Positions 34,296 through 44,644 of a DNA stretch of 64,000 nt are shown here, in pieces. Position numbers and translations under genes: made by a program. The notes beneath the pieces are model-generated. The model was not told the origin of the DNA. It saw only the letters and a program-made list of their open reading frames with translations, and made no database searches. The stretch's first letter is position 1. Each line of letters opens with the position of its first letter. This DNA is from Scandinavium goeteborgense (lineage in GTDB: Bacteria; Pseudomonadota; Gammaproteobacteria; Enterobacterales; Enterobacteriaceae): NCBI RefSeq assembly GCF_003935895.2, contig NZ_CP054058.1, positions 3,887,177 through 3,951,176 on the forward strand, in the 5' to 3' direction.

Positions 34296-35249
34296 TTACA
34301 GCAGGTCGCCGATCATTTTTTCCAGTTTTTCCTGGTCGATAGCAAACTTACGGATACCGTCCGCCAGTTTGTCTACTGCCATCGGATCCTGGTTGTGCTG
34401 CCACAGGAACTGGGATTCAGTGATACGTTCTGGACGCGCTTTCACTTCACCGGTGTAAACCAGTTTACGTTCGATTGCGCCTTCCGCTTCAGCCAGCTCT
34501 TTCAGCAGTGGTGGAGCGATGGTCAGACGGTCACAGCCAGCCAGTTCCAGGATTTCGCCCACGTTACGGAAGCTTGCACCCATCACGACAGTTTCGTAGC
34601 CGTGCTGTTTGTAGTAGCTGTAGATTTCAGACACAGAAACCACGCCTGGATCTTCAGCCGGTGCGTACTCTTTCTTGTCGGTGTTGGATTTGTACCAGTC
34701 GAGGATACGGCCAACAAACGGAGAAATCAGGAACACGCCCGCTTCTGCACACGCACGCGCCTGAGCAAAGGAGAACAGCAGGGTCAGGTTACAGTTGATG
34801 CCTTCTTTTTCCAGCTGCTCAGCGGCACGGATGCCCTGCCAGGTGGACGCGAGTTTGATAAGGATACGGTCGTTGCTGATGCCAGCATCGTTGTACAGCT
34901 TGATCAGGTGTTTCGCTTTGGCGATGGAGCCTTCGGTGTCGTAAGACAGGCGCGCATCCACTTCGGTAGAGATACGGCCAGGGATCAGTTTCAGGATCTC
35001 CAGACCGATGTTTACCGCCAGTTTATCGGTCGCATCGACAACCTGCTGCTCACGGTTGCTGCTCTGGCTTTTCGCCCAGGCAATCGCTTCGTCAATCAGC
35101 TTGCGGTATTCAGGGATTTGGGCAGCGCCGAGGATCAGAGAAGGGTTGGTTGTCGCATCCTGAGGCTGATACAGCTTCATTGCCGCGATGTCTCCGGTGT
35201 CAGCCACTACGGTTGTGTACTGACGCAGGGAGGTCAATTTATCCGTCAT
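34296..35249 (-). CDS. talB: Transaldolase B
   Basis: A 317-residue pentose-phosphate enzyme moving a dihydroxyacetone unit from sedoheptulose-7-phosphate to glyceraldehyde-3-phosphate. The Schiff-base lysine is Lys132 (RILIKLAST), and Asp17 (VVADTGDI) is the proton relay. The ATG at 35249 gives [12 protein letters not shown], the family N-terminus; the longer upstream frame has no support. Its own terminator follows. Confidence 0.98.
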   Translation of the reverse strand: MTDKLTSLRQYTTVVADTGDIAAMKLYQPQDATTNPSLILGAAQIPEYRKLIDEAIAWAKSQSSNREQQVVDATDKLAVNIGLEILKLIPGRISTEVDARLSYDTEGSIAKAKHLIKLYNDAGISNDRILIKLASTWQGIRAAEQLEKEGINCNLTLLFSFAQARACAEAGVFLISPFVGRILDWYKSNTDKKEYAPAEDPGVVSVSEIYSYYKQHGYETVVMGASFRNVGEILELAGCDRLTIAPPLLKELAEAEGAIERKLVYTGEVKARPERITESQFLWQHNQDPMAVDKLADGIRKFAIDQEKLEKMIGDLL

Positions 35250-35452
35250 GATAGTGTTTCTCTTTAAACAGCTGTTAGGGGGATGTAAACCGTTCTGACT
35301 CGATAATATCACGCCCCGTTTTCAGCGCAACCGCAGACGGTCCATGAGCGCAGAGTATGATAAACTCAATATATTCATGGCCTATCCGATAATGGATTAT
35401 CTCTTAATGGTAGCGCTTACAGTTGTCTCCGGCATCGACTAAGGGACGTTAA

Positions 35453-36883
35453 ATGCCTGAATTCCTATCATTTATCAACGAAATACTCTGGGGCTCGGTA
35501 ATGATTTACCTGCTGCTCGGCGCCGGAGTGTGGTTCACATGGCGAACGGGTTATATCCAGTTTCGCTATCTTCGCCAGTTTGGCAAAAGTCTTAAAAGCA
35601 GCCTTACGCCTCAGTCAGGCGGCCTGACCTCGTTCCAGGCACTGTGCACCAGCCTTGCGGCTCGCGTCGGCAGCGGCAACCTTGCCGGCGTCGCCATTGC
35701 ACTGACCGCAGGCGGCCCCGGCGCTGTCTTCTGGATGTGGGTTTCCGCCATCATCGGCATGGCGAGCAGTTTCGCCGAATGCTCTCTGGCGCAGCTCTAC
35801 AAAGAGCGCGATGCCGAAGGGCAATTTCGCGGCGGACCGGCGTGGTATATGTCCCGCGGGCTGGGCATGCGCTGGATGGGCGTCATGTTCTCCGTGTTTC
35901 TGCTGCTGGCGTACGGCCTGATTTTCAACACCGTCCAGGCGAACTCCGTCGCTAATGCCATGCATTATGCGTTTCATTTGCCTGAACTTATGACCGGTCT
36001 GGTGTTGGTCGCTTGCATCCTGGTGACGGTGATGCGCGGCCTGCGCGGCGTCGCGAAATTGATGCAGTGGCTGGTGCCGGTAATGGCGCTGCTGTGGGTC
36101 GCCGCCAGTGTGTTCATTAGCCTTTGGCACTTCACTGAAATTCCAAAAGTGTTTGAAACTATCATCCGCAGCGCGTTTGGCTGGCAGGAAGCTGCCGCCG
36201 GTGCGGTGGGTTATACCATCAGCCAGGCGATAACCAGCGGCTTCCAGCGCGGCATGTTTTCCAACGAAGCCGGCATGGGCTCGACGCCTAATGCCGCTGC
36301 TGCTGCGGCTTCATGGCCTCCGCATCCTGCTGCGCAGGGTATCGTGCAGATGATCGGCGTGCTGGTTGATACGCTGGTGATTTGTACCGCCACGGCAATG
36401 GTTGTGCTGCTCGCCGGGAAGACGTCCCCTCAAGGCTCACTCGACGGCATCCAGCTGGTGCAAAACGCGGTGGCGTCTTTAGCCGGTAGCTGGGGCGCGG
36501 GGTTTGTGGCGGGGATCGTGCTGCTGTTCTCCTTCAGCTCGATCGTGGCCAACTATATCTACGCTGAAAATAATCTGATTTACCTGAAGCTGAACAGCCC
36601 GCTTAACGTCTGGCTTCTGCGCGGGGTGACCCTGATGATGGTGATGCTGGGCACGATGCTGAGCCTGCCGGTTGTCTGGCAGCTCGCCGATATCATCATG
36701 GCGCTGATGGCCATCACCAACCTGACCGCTATTATGCTGCTTTCCCCGGTGGTGAAGATTATTGCCAGCGATTATCTGCGACAGCGCAAAATGGGCGTGA
36801 AACCGGTGTTCGACCCGGCGCGTTATCCGGACATTGAACAGCAGCTGGCGCCAGGAAGCTGGGATGATGTGCCTCGCCAATAG
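35453..36883 (+). CDS. yaaJ: Predicted alanine/glycine:sodium symporter YaaJ
   Basis: A 476-residue inner-membrane transporter of the AGCS family, with about eleven hydrophobic helices. Family signatures are GNLAGVAIALTAGGPGAVFWMW (first part, about residues 80-100) and QRGMFSNEAGMGS in the middle. The same length as E. coli YaaJ. The transported amino acid has not been firmly shown for this member. It diverges from talB. Confidence 0.92.
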   Translation: MPEFLSFINEILWGSVMIYLLLGAGVWFTWRTGYIQFRYLRQFGKSLKSSLTPQSGGLTSFQALCTSLAARVGSGNLAGVAIALTAGGPGAVFWMWVSAIIGMASSFAECSLAQLYKERDAEGQFRGGPAWYMSRGLGMRWMGVMFSVFLLLAYGLIFNTVQANSVANAMHYAFHLPELMTGLVLVACILVTVMRGLRGVAKLMQWLVPVMALLWVAASVFISLWHFTEIPKVFETIIRSAFGWQEAAAGAVGYTISQAITSGFQRGMFSNEAGMGSTPNAAAAAASWPPHPAAQGIVQMIGVLVDTLVICTATAMVVLLAGKTSPQGSLDGIQLVQNAVASLAGSWGAGFVAGIVLLFSFSSIVANYIYAENNLIYLKLNSPLNVWLLRGVTLMMVMLGTMLSLPVVWQLADIIMALMAITNLTAIMLLSPVVKIIASDYLRQRKMGVKPVFDPARYPDIEQQLAPGSWDDVPRQ

Positions 36884-36949
36884 CAGCTATCGATCCTTTC
36901 CCGGGCGTTTTTTGCTAAAGTCACGGAAAAATGCCCGCAAGGACTGATT

Positions 36950-37723
36950 ATGCTGATTCTGATTTCACCTGCTAAAACGCTCGATTACCAGAGCGACCTG
37001 CCAACGGCGCGCTACACCCATCCGGAACTGCTGGACTATTCCCAGCAGCTCATTAGCGTGGCGCGCAAGCTGTCTGCGCCGCAGATTGGCAAACTGATGA
37101 GCATCAGCGACAAGCTCGCCGACCTCAACGCCACCCGTTTTCACGACTGGCACCCGGATTTCACCCCGCAAAATGCGCGCCCGGCGATCCTCGCGTTTAA
37201 AGGCGATGTTTACACCGGACTGCAGGCGGAAGAGTTCAGCGAAGCCGATTTTGATTTCGCCCAACAGCATCTACGTATGCTCTCCGGTCTGTACGGCGTG
37301 CTGCGTCCGCTGGATTTGATGCAGCCGTATCGTCTGGAAATGGGCATTCGCCTCGAAAATGCCAAAGGCAAAGACCTCTACCATTTCTGGGGTGAGGTCA
37401 TCACCCACAAACTCAACGAAGTTCTGAAGGCTCAGGGTGACGATATCGTTATCAATCTGGCCTCGGACGAATACTTCAGAGCAGTGAAGTCGAAGGTGTT
37501 AGAGGGCAAAATTATCAAGCCGGTGTTCCTGGATGAGAAAAACGGCAAGTTTAAAGTCATCAGTTTCTACGCCAAAAAAGCGCGTGGACTGATGAGCCGT
37601 TACATCATTGAAAACCGCCTGACGAAGCCAGAACAGCTGAAAGCGTTTGATAGCGAAGGGTATTTCTTTGATGAAGCCGCATCGACTGACGGCGAGCTGG
37701 TGTTTAAACGGCACGAGCAGTAA
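36950..37723 (+). CDS. yaaA: Peroxide-stress protein YaaA (DUF328)
   Basis: A 257-residue DNA-binding protein that in E. coli lowers free intracellular iron during hydrogen peroxide stress and is induced by OxyR. It shows the conserved start [13 protein letters not shown] and the [15 protein letters not shown] segment. Length is one residue less than in E. coli. No OxyR site was identifiable by eye. It shares a bidirectional terminator with yaaX. Confidence 0.94.
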   Translation: MLILISPAKTLDYQSDLPTARYTHPELLDYSQQLISVARKLSAPQIGKLMSISDKLADLNATRFHDWHPDFTPQNARPAILAFKGDVYTGLQAEEFSEADFDFAQQHLRMLSGLYGVLRPLDLMQPYRLEMGIRLENAKGKDLYHFWGEVITHKLNEVLKAQGDDIVINLASDEYFRAVKSKVLEGKIIKPVFLDEKNGKFKVISFYAKKARGLMSRYIIENRLTKPEQLKAFDSEGYFFDEAASTDGELVFKRHEQ

Positions 37724-37728
37724 AACAA

Positions 37729-37751
37729 AACGCCAGCGCAATGCTGGCGTT
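37729..37751. terminator. Bidirectional terminator between yaaA and yaaX
   Basis: A perfect 9-bp stem (AACGCCAGC with its complement) around GCAAT lies between the convergent yaaA and yaaX stop codons. It is flanked by T-rich DNA on both strands. Confidence 0.8.
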
Positions 37752-37755
37752 ATGT

Positions 37756-38055
37756 TTAGTGGTGTTTGTACTGACCATAGTGATTGCCGTTATCGTGATG
37801 CTCTTTACCGTGGTGATCGTCGTGGTGATCATGATGATCATCACGTGCACGCCAATGATTATCGTGACGCTCGTAGTGATGATTCCACCAGTCATGGTCG
37901 CGCCAGTTGCCGCCATCCCAGTAATTACCACGGTTATCCTGATCGCCAATCTGCAGTTTCACCGCCGGGACCAGAGTGATTTCAGAAGCATGTACTACCG
38001 CCGGAGCCACCAGCATCATAGAAAGTGCCAAAATTACAGGTTTTAACGTAGTCAT
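37756..38055 (-). CDS. yaaX: Small secreted His/Asp-rich protein YaaX (DUF2502)
   Basis: A 99-residue predicted periplasmic protein. A signal peptide ends near VHA-SEI. The conserved block KLQIGDQDNRGNYWDGG is shared with E. coli YaaX and YpeC. The C-terminal 40 residues are strikingly rich in His and Asp (for example DDHHDHHDDHHGKEHH), suggesting metal binding, although the E. coli tail is Pro/His-rich instead. Its function is unknown. Confidence 0.85.
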   Translation of the reverse strand: MTTLKPVILALSMMLVAPAVVHASEITLVPAVKLQIGDQDNRGNYWDGGNWRDHDWWNHHYERHDNHWRARDDHHDHHDDHHGKEHHDNGNHYGQYKHH

Positions 38056-38224
38056 AGGTTACTCCATTCACATCATTGCCCGTTTAGGGTCGATGAAATG
38101 AGCTTACATGTCCTGAAGCGGACTTGTTATTCTCCGCAATCCTAATATCTAAGTGCCCGCATTTATTGGGAATTTGTCCTTAATCCCTACTTATTGCCTC
38201 CCTATTTTCTCCACATTTGCCCAT

Positions 38225-38259
38225 AAAAAAGCCGGGTCGCAAAATGCCAACCCGGCTTT
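38225..38259 (-). terminator. Terminator of the thr operon
   Basis: A 10-bp stem (38228-38237 with 38250-38259) is followed on the minus strand by six T's, about 20 bases past the thrC stop codon. Confidence 0.85.
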
Positions 38260-38278
38260 ATGTCCGTTCAGACAGACG

Positions 38279-39565
38279 TTATGCCTTTGCCATCATCAAC
38301 TTACGCAGTTCTGCGAAGTCAGCTGGCAGATAATGCGATAACAGAGGCAGATCGGCGCGATCCGCCAGCTCTTTTGGCAACGGCAGCTCGGTTTCGAGGA
38401 TCGATTCTACGCTTTCCTTGAATTTCGCCGGGTGCGCGGTGCCGAGGAACAGGCCATATTCCCCTGGATTGAGACGATCGCGCAGCGCGCGGTAGGCCAC
38501 CGCCGCATGCGGTTCAGAGGTGTAACCCAAAGTCTGCAACTCGCGCATGGTCCCTTTGGTGGTCTCATCGTCGATAGCTGCATAGCCCAGTTCGTTCAGA
38601 CGCCACACTTTGCGCCGGAACAGCTCTTCCACGCGCGGCCAGTTGTTCGGCTGGCTGACGTCCATCGCGTTAGAGAGCGTCGCCTGAGTTGGCTTCGGTG
38701 TCCAGCTGCCGTCCTGCAGGAAGCGCGGCACAGTGTCGTTGGCATTGGTCGCGGCGATAAAACGTTTCACCGGCAGGCCCAGCGATTTCGCCAGCAGGCC
38801 CGCGGTCAAATCACCAAAGTTACCGCTTGGAACGGAAATCACCAGCTGGTTGCGGGCTTCCTGAGGCAACTGCGCCACCGCTTCGAAGTAGTAGCAAATC
38901 TGCGCCAGCAGACGGCTGATGTTAATCGAGTTCGCCGAGTTCAGACCCAGCGCTACTTTCAGCTCTTCGTCATCGAAGGCCTGTTTCACCAGCGCCTGAC
39001 AGGCATCGAAATCACCGTCGATAGCCACGGTTTCAATGTTACCGCCGAGGGTACAGAACAGTTTTTCCTGCAGCGGACTAATTTTGCCGTTCGGGTAAAG
39101 AATAACCACGCGCACGTTTTTCAGACCGTAAAACGCATGTGCAACCGCCGCGCCGGTATCACCGGAAGTGGCGGTCAGAATGGTTACAGGCTTATCGCCG
39201 CTGATGTGAGTCAGCATTTGCGCCATAAAGCGGCCGCCAAAATCTTTAAACGCCAGAGTCGGCCCGTGGAACAGCTCCAGGCAGCCAACGTCTTCCTGCA
39301 CCGGTTTCACCGGGGCCGGGAAAGCAAACGCCGCGCGAATGCGAGATTCCAGCTCCTGCGGTGCAATTTCATCGCCGATAAACGCCGACAGAATTTTGGC
39401 GCTGCGGGTGACGAAATCCAGCTTCAGCATCTCGTCGATTTCGGTCAGGCTGAATTCCGGCAGATCATGCGGAAAGAACAGCCCCTGATTTTTGCCCAAC
39501 CCTTGCGTCACGGCCTGCGCGAAGCTGACCTGCTCATTATGATCTTTTAAGTTATACAGTTTCAT
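38279..39565 (-). CDS. thrC: Threonine synthase
   Basis: A 428-residue PLP enzyme converting O-phosphohomoserine to threonine. The PLP lysine is in GPTLAFKDFGG (about residue 107), and the phosphate-binding SGNFGD and TSGDTG loops are visible. Length equals E. coli ThrC. It follows thrB by three bases and is the last gene of the operon. Confidence 0.98.
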   Translation of the reverse strand: MKLYNLKDHNEQVSFAQAVTQGLGKNQGLFFPHDLPEFSLTEIDEMLKLDFVTRSAKILSAFIGDEIAPQELESRIRAAFAFPAPVKPVQEDVGCLELFHGPTLAFKDFGGRFMAQMLTHISGDKPVTILTATSGDTGAAVAHAFYGLKNVRVVILYPNGKISPLQEKLFCTLGGNIETVAIDGDFDACQALVKQAFDDEELKVALGLNSANSINISRLLAQICYYFEAVAQLPQEARNQLVISVPSGNFGDLTAGLLAKSLGLPVKRFIAATNANDTVPRFLQDGSWTPKPTQATLSNAMDVSQPNNWPRVEELFRRKVWRLNELGYAAIDDETTKGTMRELQTLGYTSEPHAAVAYRALRDRLNPGEYGLFLGTAHPAKFKESVESILETELPLPKELADRADLPLLSHYLPADFAELRKLMMAKA

Positions 39566-39568
39566 CGG

Positions 39569-40498
39569 TTATCCCACTACGCGAGCGCCCGCCGTGTCCA
39601 GCCGGCAAATATGAACGAAGCCTTCCTGATTTTGCAGATAGTGTTTACTGAGCCAGTCTGCGACTCGTTGTGCGGTTCCCGGGTTATCGCACAGGGCGAA
39701 CATCGTCGGGCCGGAGCCTGAAATCCCGCTGGCCAACGCACCAATTTCCGCCACCGCCTGACGCGCTTCGCCAAAGCCTGGCAGCAGCTTGGTGCGATAC
39801 GGTTCTGCAATGACGTCTTTCATCAGTTTCGCCGCAAGCTCGGGCTGACGGCTGTAACAGGCGTGAATGAAGCCCGCCAGATGACGGCCATGCGCGATGC
39901 AATCCTGACGGCGATACTGCGCCGGTAAAATCGCGCGCGCTTCGGCGGTCGACACCTTAATGCCCGGATACGCCAGCACCCACAGCCATTCATCGAAGGC
40001 CGGGATCTGCTGGCTGATGATGCCGTTTTCTTCAAGCATCAATTGAATGCCGCCGAGGAAACACGGCGCCACGTTATCGTAATGCACGCTACCAGAGATG
40101 CGCCCTTCCAGCTCGCCCATCAGCGCCAGCATTTTGCCGTCGTTGAGCGGCTTGCCGCAGAATTCGTTCATTGCCACCAGGGCGGCAACCACGGAGCAGG
40201 CGCTGGAGCCCAGACCAGAGCCAATCGGCATGTTCTTTTCAAGGGTCATCGCGACGGGGACGGTTTTGCCAATTTCCTGACAGAAGCGTTCCCAGCACTG
40301 ATAAACGATATTTTCCCGCGGTTCCGGCGGCAGTTTGCTGGCGAAGTGGCCAACATTTTTCAGGCTGAAAGTCTCAGCCGCGACGACTTCTACATTATCG
40401 CCCAACAGCGTGCCGTCAACTGGCGCAACCGCTGCGCCAAGCACATCAAATCCAACGCTCATATTGGCGCTGGACGCCGGGGCATAGACCTTAACCAT
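39569..40498 (-). CDS. thrB: Homoserine kinase
   Basis: A 309-residue GHMP-family kinase phosphorylating homoserine. The ATP-binding GHMP motif is [12 protein letters not shown] (about residues 91-102), and the C-terminal glycine motif is [12 protein letters not shown]. It lies one base after thrA and three before thrC, so translation is coupled. Confidence 0.98.
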   Translation of the reverse strand: MVKVYAPASSANMSVGFDVLGAAVAPVDGTLLGDNVEVVAAETFSLKNVGHFASKLPPEPRENIVYQCWERFCQEIGKTVPVAMTLEKNMPIGSGLGSSACSVVAALVAMNEFCGKPLNDGKMLALMGELEGRISGSVHYDNVAPCFLGGIQLMLEENGIISQQIPAFDEWLWVLAYPGIKVSTAEARAILPAQYRRQDCIAHGRHLAGFIHACYSRQPELAAKLMKDVIAEPYRTKLLPGFGEARQAVAEIGALASGISGSGPTMFALCDNPGTAQRVADWLSKHYLQNQEGFVHICRLDTAGARVVG

Positions 40499-40499
40499 C

Positions 40500-42962
40500 T
40501 TAAACTCCTAACTTCCAGGACAGGGTGCGCAGCAAGTCGGCAAACACCCCGGCCGCAGTCACGTCGTTGCCTGCGCCATAACCGCGCAGAACCAGCGGCA
40601 GCGGCTGATAATAGTGGCTATAGAAAGCCAGCGCGTTCTCGCCGTTTTTCACTTTGTACAACGGATCGTTGCCGTCTACTTCAGCAATTTTCACACGACA
40701 CACGCCATCGTCTTCGATGTTACCGACGTAGCGCAGCACTTTGCCTTCGTCCCGGGCCCGTGCGATGCGCGCCGCAAACTCATCGTCGAGCTGCGGCAGG
40801 CGCGCCATAAAGCTCTCGGTATCGCCACTGTCATCGAAGTGATCCGGCAGTACGGATTCGACCACGATATCACTCAGTTCCAGATGACGTCCGGTTTCAC
40901 GGACGAGGATCAGCAGCTTACGCGCCACATCCATTCCGGAAAGATCGTCACGCGGATCGGGTTCGGTGTAGCCCATTTCGCGGGCGATGGTGGTCGCCTG
41001 CGACAAACTCATGCCTTCGTCCAGCTTGCCGAAAATGAACGACAGTGAACCCGACAGAATGCCGGAGAATTTTTGCAGCTCATCGCCCGCATTGAGCAAG
41101 TTTTGCAGGTTCTCGATAACCGGCAAACCCGCGCCAACGTTGGTGTCGTACAGGAATTTGCGACGTGAACCCGCGGCCGCCTGGCGCAACTCGTGATAGT
41201 AGTTCATCGACGAGGTGTTCGCTTTCTTATTTGGTGTCACGACGTGGAAGCCTTCACGCAGGAAGTCGGCGTACTGATCTGCCACCGCCTGGTTGGAAGT
41301 ACAGTCCACAATCACCGGGTTCAGCAGGTGATACTCTTTCGCCAGACGGATCAGACGACCGAGGTTGAACGGCTCTTTGGCTTCGGCCAGCTCACCTTTC
41401 CAGTCTTCCAGATTCAGGCCATGCACGTTGGTCAACAGCGCGCGGGAGTTCGCCACGCCACACACGCGCAGATCAATGTGCTTGTTCTTGAGCCAGGTCT
41501 GCTGGCGTTTGAGCTGCTCCAGCAGTGCACCGCCCACGCCGCCCACGCCAATCACAAACACTTCGATCACCTGGTCGGTATTGAACAGCATCTGATGCGT
41601 AACGCGTACGCCGGTGGTGGCATCGTCGTTGTTCACCACGACGGAAATTGAACGCTCGGACGAGCCCTGGGCAATCGCCACAATGTTGATGTTGGCGCGG
41701 GCCAGCGCCGCAAAGAATTTGGCAGAAATTCCGCGTAGCGTACGCATCCCATCACCGACGACGGAGATAATCGCCAGGCGTTCCATGATCGACAGCGGCT
41801 CCAGTAGGCCCTCTTTCAGCTCCAGATAGAACTCATCTTCCATCGCCCGCTTCGCGCGGGCGCAGTCGATTTGCGGTACGCAGAAGCTGATGCTGTATTC
41901 AGAGGACGACTGGGTGATCAGTACCACGGAAATACCGGCGCGGGACATGGTAGCGAAGACGCGCGCCGCCATGCCGACCATGCCTTTCATGCCCGGCCCG
42001 GAGACGTTAAACATCGCCATGTTATTGAGGTTGGAAATTCCCTTCACCGCCAGGCCATCTTCGTTATGGCTGGCCCCGATTAGCGTGCCAGGCGCCTGCG
42101 GATTGCCGGTGTTTTTGATCAGGCAAGGAATCTGGAACTGTGCGATTGGCGCGATGGTACGCGGGTGCAGAACTTTGGCACCGAAATAGGAAAGCTCCAT
42201 CGCTTCCTGATAGGACATCGATTTCAGCAGGCGAGCGTCCGGCACCTGACGCGGATCGCAGGTGTATACCCCGTCGACATCGGTCCAGATTTCACAGCAG
42301 TCGGCGCGCAGGCATGCGGCCAGTACTGCAGCGGAGTAGTCGGAGCCGTTACGGCCCAGCACCACCAATTCGCCTTTGTCATTGCCCGCAGTAAAACCGG
42401 CCATCAGCACCATGTGGTCTGCCGGGATTTGGCTTGCGGCAATGCGGCGGGTGGATTCAGCGATATCCACGGTGGATTCAAGATAGTGGCCCACGGCCAG
42501 TAATTTTTCGACCGGGTCGATGACGCTGACCTTGTGACCACGCGCTTCGAGCAGGCCCGCCATGATCGCAATCGACAGCTTTTCGCCGCGGCAAATCAGG
42601 GACGCATTGACGCCGTCCGGACACTGACCCAGCAGGCTGACGCCATGCAGGACATGTTTAATGTGGGCGAATTCTTGTTCAACAAACGCGTTGAGCTGAG
42701 AGAGGGGAAAACCAGGCTGGAGATCGGCAAGGCCCTGAAGCAGTTCGGCAAAAATACGTTCGGCATCGGCAATATTTGGAAGAGCATCCTGACCGCCGAT
42801 GGTTTTCTCAATCATCGCGACCAGATGGTTGGTGATTTTGGCCGGGGCAGAGAGCACGGTTGCTACCTGCCCCTGCCTGGCATTGCTTTCCAGAATATCG
42901 GCAACACGCAGGAAACGTTCTGCATTTGCCACTGATGTACCGCCGAACTTCAAGACTCGCAT
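40500..42962 (-). CDS. thrA: Bifunctional aspartokinase I/homoserine dehydrogenase I
   Basis: An 820-residue threonine-inhibited enzyme catalysing the first and third steps from aspartate toward threonine. The kinase domain starts [15 protein letters not shown]. Two ACT domains lie in the middle (about 315-460). The dehydrogenase has its NAD(P) fold from about residue 465 ([10 protein letters not shown]). The ATG at 42962 reproduces the E. coli start; a longer frame would enter the attenuator. Confidence 0.98.
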   Translation of the reverse strand: MRVLKFGGTSVANAERFLRVADILESNARQGQVATVLSAPAKITNHLVAMIEKTIGGQDALPNIADAERIFAELLQGLADLQPGFPLSQLNAFVEQEFAHIKHVLHGVSLLGQCPDGVNASLICRGEKLSIAIMAGLLEARGHKVSVIDPVEKLLAVGHYLESTVDIAESTRRIAASQIPADHMVLMAGFTAGNDKGELVVLGRNGSDYSAAVLAACLRADCCEIWTDVDGVYTCDPRQVPDARLLKSMSYQEAMELSYFGAKVLHPRTIAPIAQFQIPCLIKNTGNPQAPGTLIGASHNEDGLAVKGISNLNNMAMFNVSGPGMKGMVGMAARVFATMSRAGISVVLITQSSSEYSISFCVPQIDCARAKRAMEDEFYLELKEGLLEPLSIMERLAIISVVGDGMRTLRGISAKFFAALARANINIVAIAQGSSERSISVVVNNDDATTGVRVTHQMLFNTDQVIEVFVIGVGGVGGALLEQLKRQQTWLKNKHIDLRVCGVANSRALLTNVHGLNLEDWKGELAEAKEPFNLGRLIRLAKEYHLLNPVIVDCTSNQAVADQYADFLREGFHVVTPNKKANTSSMNYYHELRQAAAGSRRKFLYDTNVGAGLPVIENLQNLLNAGDELQKFSGILSGSLSFIFGKLDEGMSLSQATTIAREMGYTEPDPRDDLSGMDVARKLLILVRETGRHLELSDIVVESVLPDHFDDSGDTESFMARLPQLDDEFAARIARARDEGKVLRYVGNIEDDGVCRVKIAEVDGNDPLYKVKNGENALAFYSHYYQPLPLVLRGYGAGNDVTAAGVFADLLRTLSWKLGV

Positions 42963-42989
42963 GGTTTTTACCTCTTGATCTTTGGTCGA

Positions 42990-43026
42990 AAAAAAAGCCC
43001 GCACTGTTCAGGTGCGGGCTTTTTTC
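42990..43026 (-). terminator. thr attenuator (rho-independent terminator)
   Basis: An 11-bp stem (42994-43004 with 43012-43022) around a 7-base loop is followed on the minus strand by a long T run. It lies between the leader peptide and thrA. Ribosome stalling at Thr or Ile codons should prevent its formation. Confidence 0.92.
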
Positions 43027-43043
43027 TGTGTTTCCTGTACGCG

Positions 43044-43112
43044 TCAGCCCGCACCGATACCTGTGGTAATGGTGGTGGTAATAATTGTTGTCATGCGGCT
43101 GATGCGAATCAT
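43044..43112 (-). CDS. thrL: thr operon leader peptide
   Basis: A 22-residue leader peptide reading MIRISRMTTII at its start and TGIGAG at its end. It has seven Thr and six Ile, with the Thr/Ile run at residues 8-17. The composition and the GAG-stop end match E. coli ThrL (21 residues). Its job is to sense charged tRNA(Thr) and tRNA(Ile) and set the attenuator downstream. Confidence 0.93.
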   Translation of the reverse strand: MIRISRMTTIITTTITTGIGAG

Positions 43113-43159
43113 GGATGTTGTGTGCTCTGTCATTGTTATTGTCTGTCGTCTACCTCTAT

Positions 43160-43188
43160 TGGTTAAAGTATTGGCCCTGTTATGTCAA
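43160..43188 (-). promoter_or_regulatory. thr operon promoter
   Basis: On the minus strand, TTGACA (43183-43188) is followed after 17 bases by TAACCA, about 50 bases upstream of thrL. The -10 and preceding bases (ATACTTTAACCA) match the E. coli thr promoter. Confidence 0.85.
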
Positions 43189-43321
43189 CGAATTTTTACA
43201 TTCGCCCCCATTTGTCACACCATTAGCCTGAGCCAGAAAGATGTCGCTTTTCGCCACGCATCGCCTGGTGAAAAAGCCTATGGCAGAGCATTAACCCATA
43301 ACAAAAACTTACAACAGCAGT

Positions 43322-44008
43322 TTAATCGGCAATATTTTTTTCGATATCATGCAGTAATCGATGCAACATTGCGGTGTCTCGCTGCCCGAGCAGGCCAATT
43401 CGCTGCTGAAGCCAGTCGGCCAGTTTGACGTCATCCGCGACCTGTAATTGGGTCAGTAACGACATGGCACGCGCACGTAACGCCTTAAGCTGATTTTCGT
43501 TATCTTCAGCAACAGGCGGCGTCGGCATTTGGGTTAACGCCGAAAGCTGATAGCAAAATACCATGACCGCCTGGCCGAGATTCAACGACGGGTAATCCGC
43601 CACCATCGGTACGCCGGTGAGAATATCAGCCAGCGCCAATTCATCGTTGGTCAGCCCGGAATCTTCGCGACCAAACACCAGCGCCGCGTGGCCCATCCAC
43701 TGTGATTTTTCCTGTAGGATAGGCACCAGTTCCTGGGGCGTAGCGTAATAGTGGAAGCGAGCGCGACTGCGCGCGGTGGTCGCAATGGTGAAATCGACAT
43801 CGTGCAATGCGTCAGCAAGCGTCGGAAAAGTTTGGATATTTTCAAGTATCTCACCTGACCCGTGCGCGACCCACTTTGCCGCAGGCTCAAGGTGCGCCTG
43901 ACTGTCGACAATTCGCATCTCTGTGAACCCCATGGTCTTCATTGCCCGGGCTGCAGCGCCGATATTTTCGGCTCTTGCTGGTGAAACCAGCACGATTGAT
44001 AAGCGCAT
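43322..44008 (-). CDS. lasT: Predicted SpoU-family RNA methyltransferase (LasT/YjtD)
   Basis: A 228-residue SPOUT methyltransferase with the trefoil-knot motifs RAENIGAAARAM (about residues 13-24), FGREDSGLTNDEL and ADYPSLNLGQAV. The last two form the SAM-binding knot. It is TrmJ-like by family; the exact RNA target is not established from sequence. The ATG at 44008 matches the E. coli start region; an upstream in-frame start gives 15 extra residues with no support. Confidence 0.92.
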   Translation of the reverse strand: MRLSIVLVSPARAENIGAAARAMKTMGFTEMRIVDSQAHLEPAAKWVAHGSGEILENIQTFPTLADALHDVDFTIATTARSRARFHYYATPQELVPILQEKSQWMGHAALVFGREDSGLTNDELALADILTGVPMVADYPSLNLGQAVMVFCYQLSALTQMPTPPVAEDNENQLKALRARAMSLLTQLQVADDVKLADWLQQRIGLLGQRDTAMLHRLLHDIEKNIAD

Positions 44009-44352
44009 GTAATCTTCTCTTTTTTGCTCTGTCACAACCACAATGTGATGCACATCATCATATTGCGCGTCGCGAATTTACTTAATTGCAACAATAAACG
44101 CTGAAAGGGTGTTTCTTAACACATCAATAAGGCTAAACTATTACCCAAGAATCATCCCATAAGATATGTTAACAGAACCTCGATATCCTTATGTTCTACT
44201 AGGGTATTTCAAATAGGATTAACTCTCATCTTTTGGATTCATTTTGCTAATCAGTTCATTCTTGCAATTACATTAATTGTTGAAAAATTGTGACAAACGC
44301 TAGCATTTGGATGCAAGGATTTCACAAGACTGTTAACGTGCTACAATTGAAC

Positions 44353-44366
44353 TTGATATATGTCAA
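44353..44366 (+). promoter_or_regulatory. FNR-type box upstream of arcA
   Basis: TTGATATATGTCAA matches the FNR consensus TTGAT-N4-ATCAA at 9 of the 10 specified positions. It lies about 280 bases upstream of arcA. E. coli arcA is activated by FNR under anaerobiosis, so position and sequence agree. Confidence 0.7.
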
Positions 44367-44407
44367 CGAAGCGTAGTTTTATTGGGTGTCAGCCATCTCT
44401 GAGCCTG

Positions 44408-44548
44408 TTATGTTGCTGTTAAAATGGTTAGGATGACAGCCGTTTTTGACACTGTCGGGTCCAGAGGGAAAGTACCCACGACCAAGCTAATGATGTTGTT
44501 GACGTTGATGGAAAGTGCATCAAGAACGCAATTACGTACTTTAGTCAT
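44408..44548 (-). CDS. yjjY: Small conserved protein YjjY
   Basis: A 46-residue reading frame, opposite arcA and inside its long upstream region. It starts MTKVRNCVLDAL, contains SINVNNIISLVVGTF and ends ILTAT before TAA. It is nearly identical to the E. coli YjjY annotation, also opposite arcA. The conservation could instead reflect the arcA leader on the other strand. No strong ribosome site is visible and the function is unknown. Confidence 0.55.
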   Translation of the reverse strand: MTKVRNCVLDALSINVNNIISLVVGTFPLDPTVSKTAVILTILTAT

Positions 44549-44644
44549 GTTATGCCGGTCATGTTAATTTTCGACATGCATCAGGCGGGTCAGGGACTTT
44601 TGTACTTCCTGTTTCGATTTTAGTTGGCAATTTAGGTAGCAAAC
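44549..44644. other. arcA leader region, no further gene seen
   Basis: With 44009-44407 this is the rest of the 636-base lasT-arcA intergenic stretch. It is A/T-rich and holds the FNR-type box at 44353-44366. No other gene, tRNA or clear small RNA was recognised. A long untranslated arcA leader is expected, as in E. coli. Confidence 0.45.
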
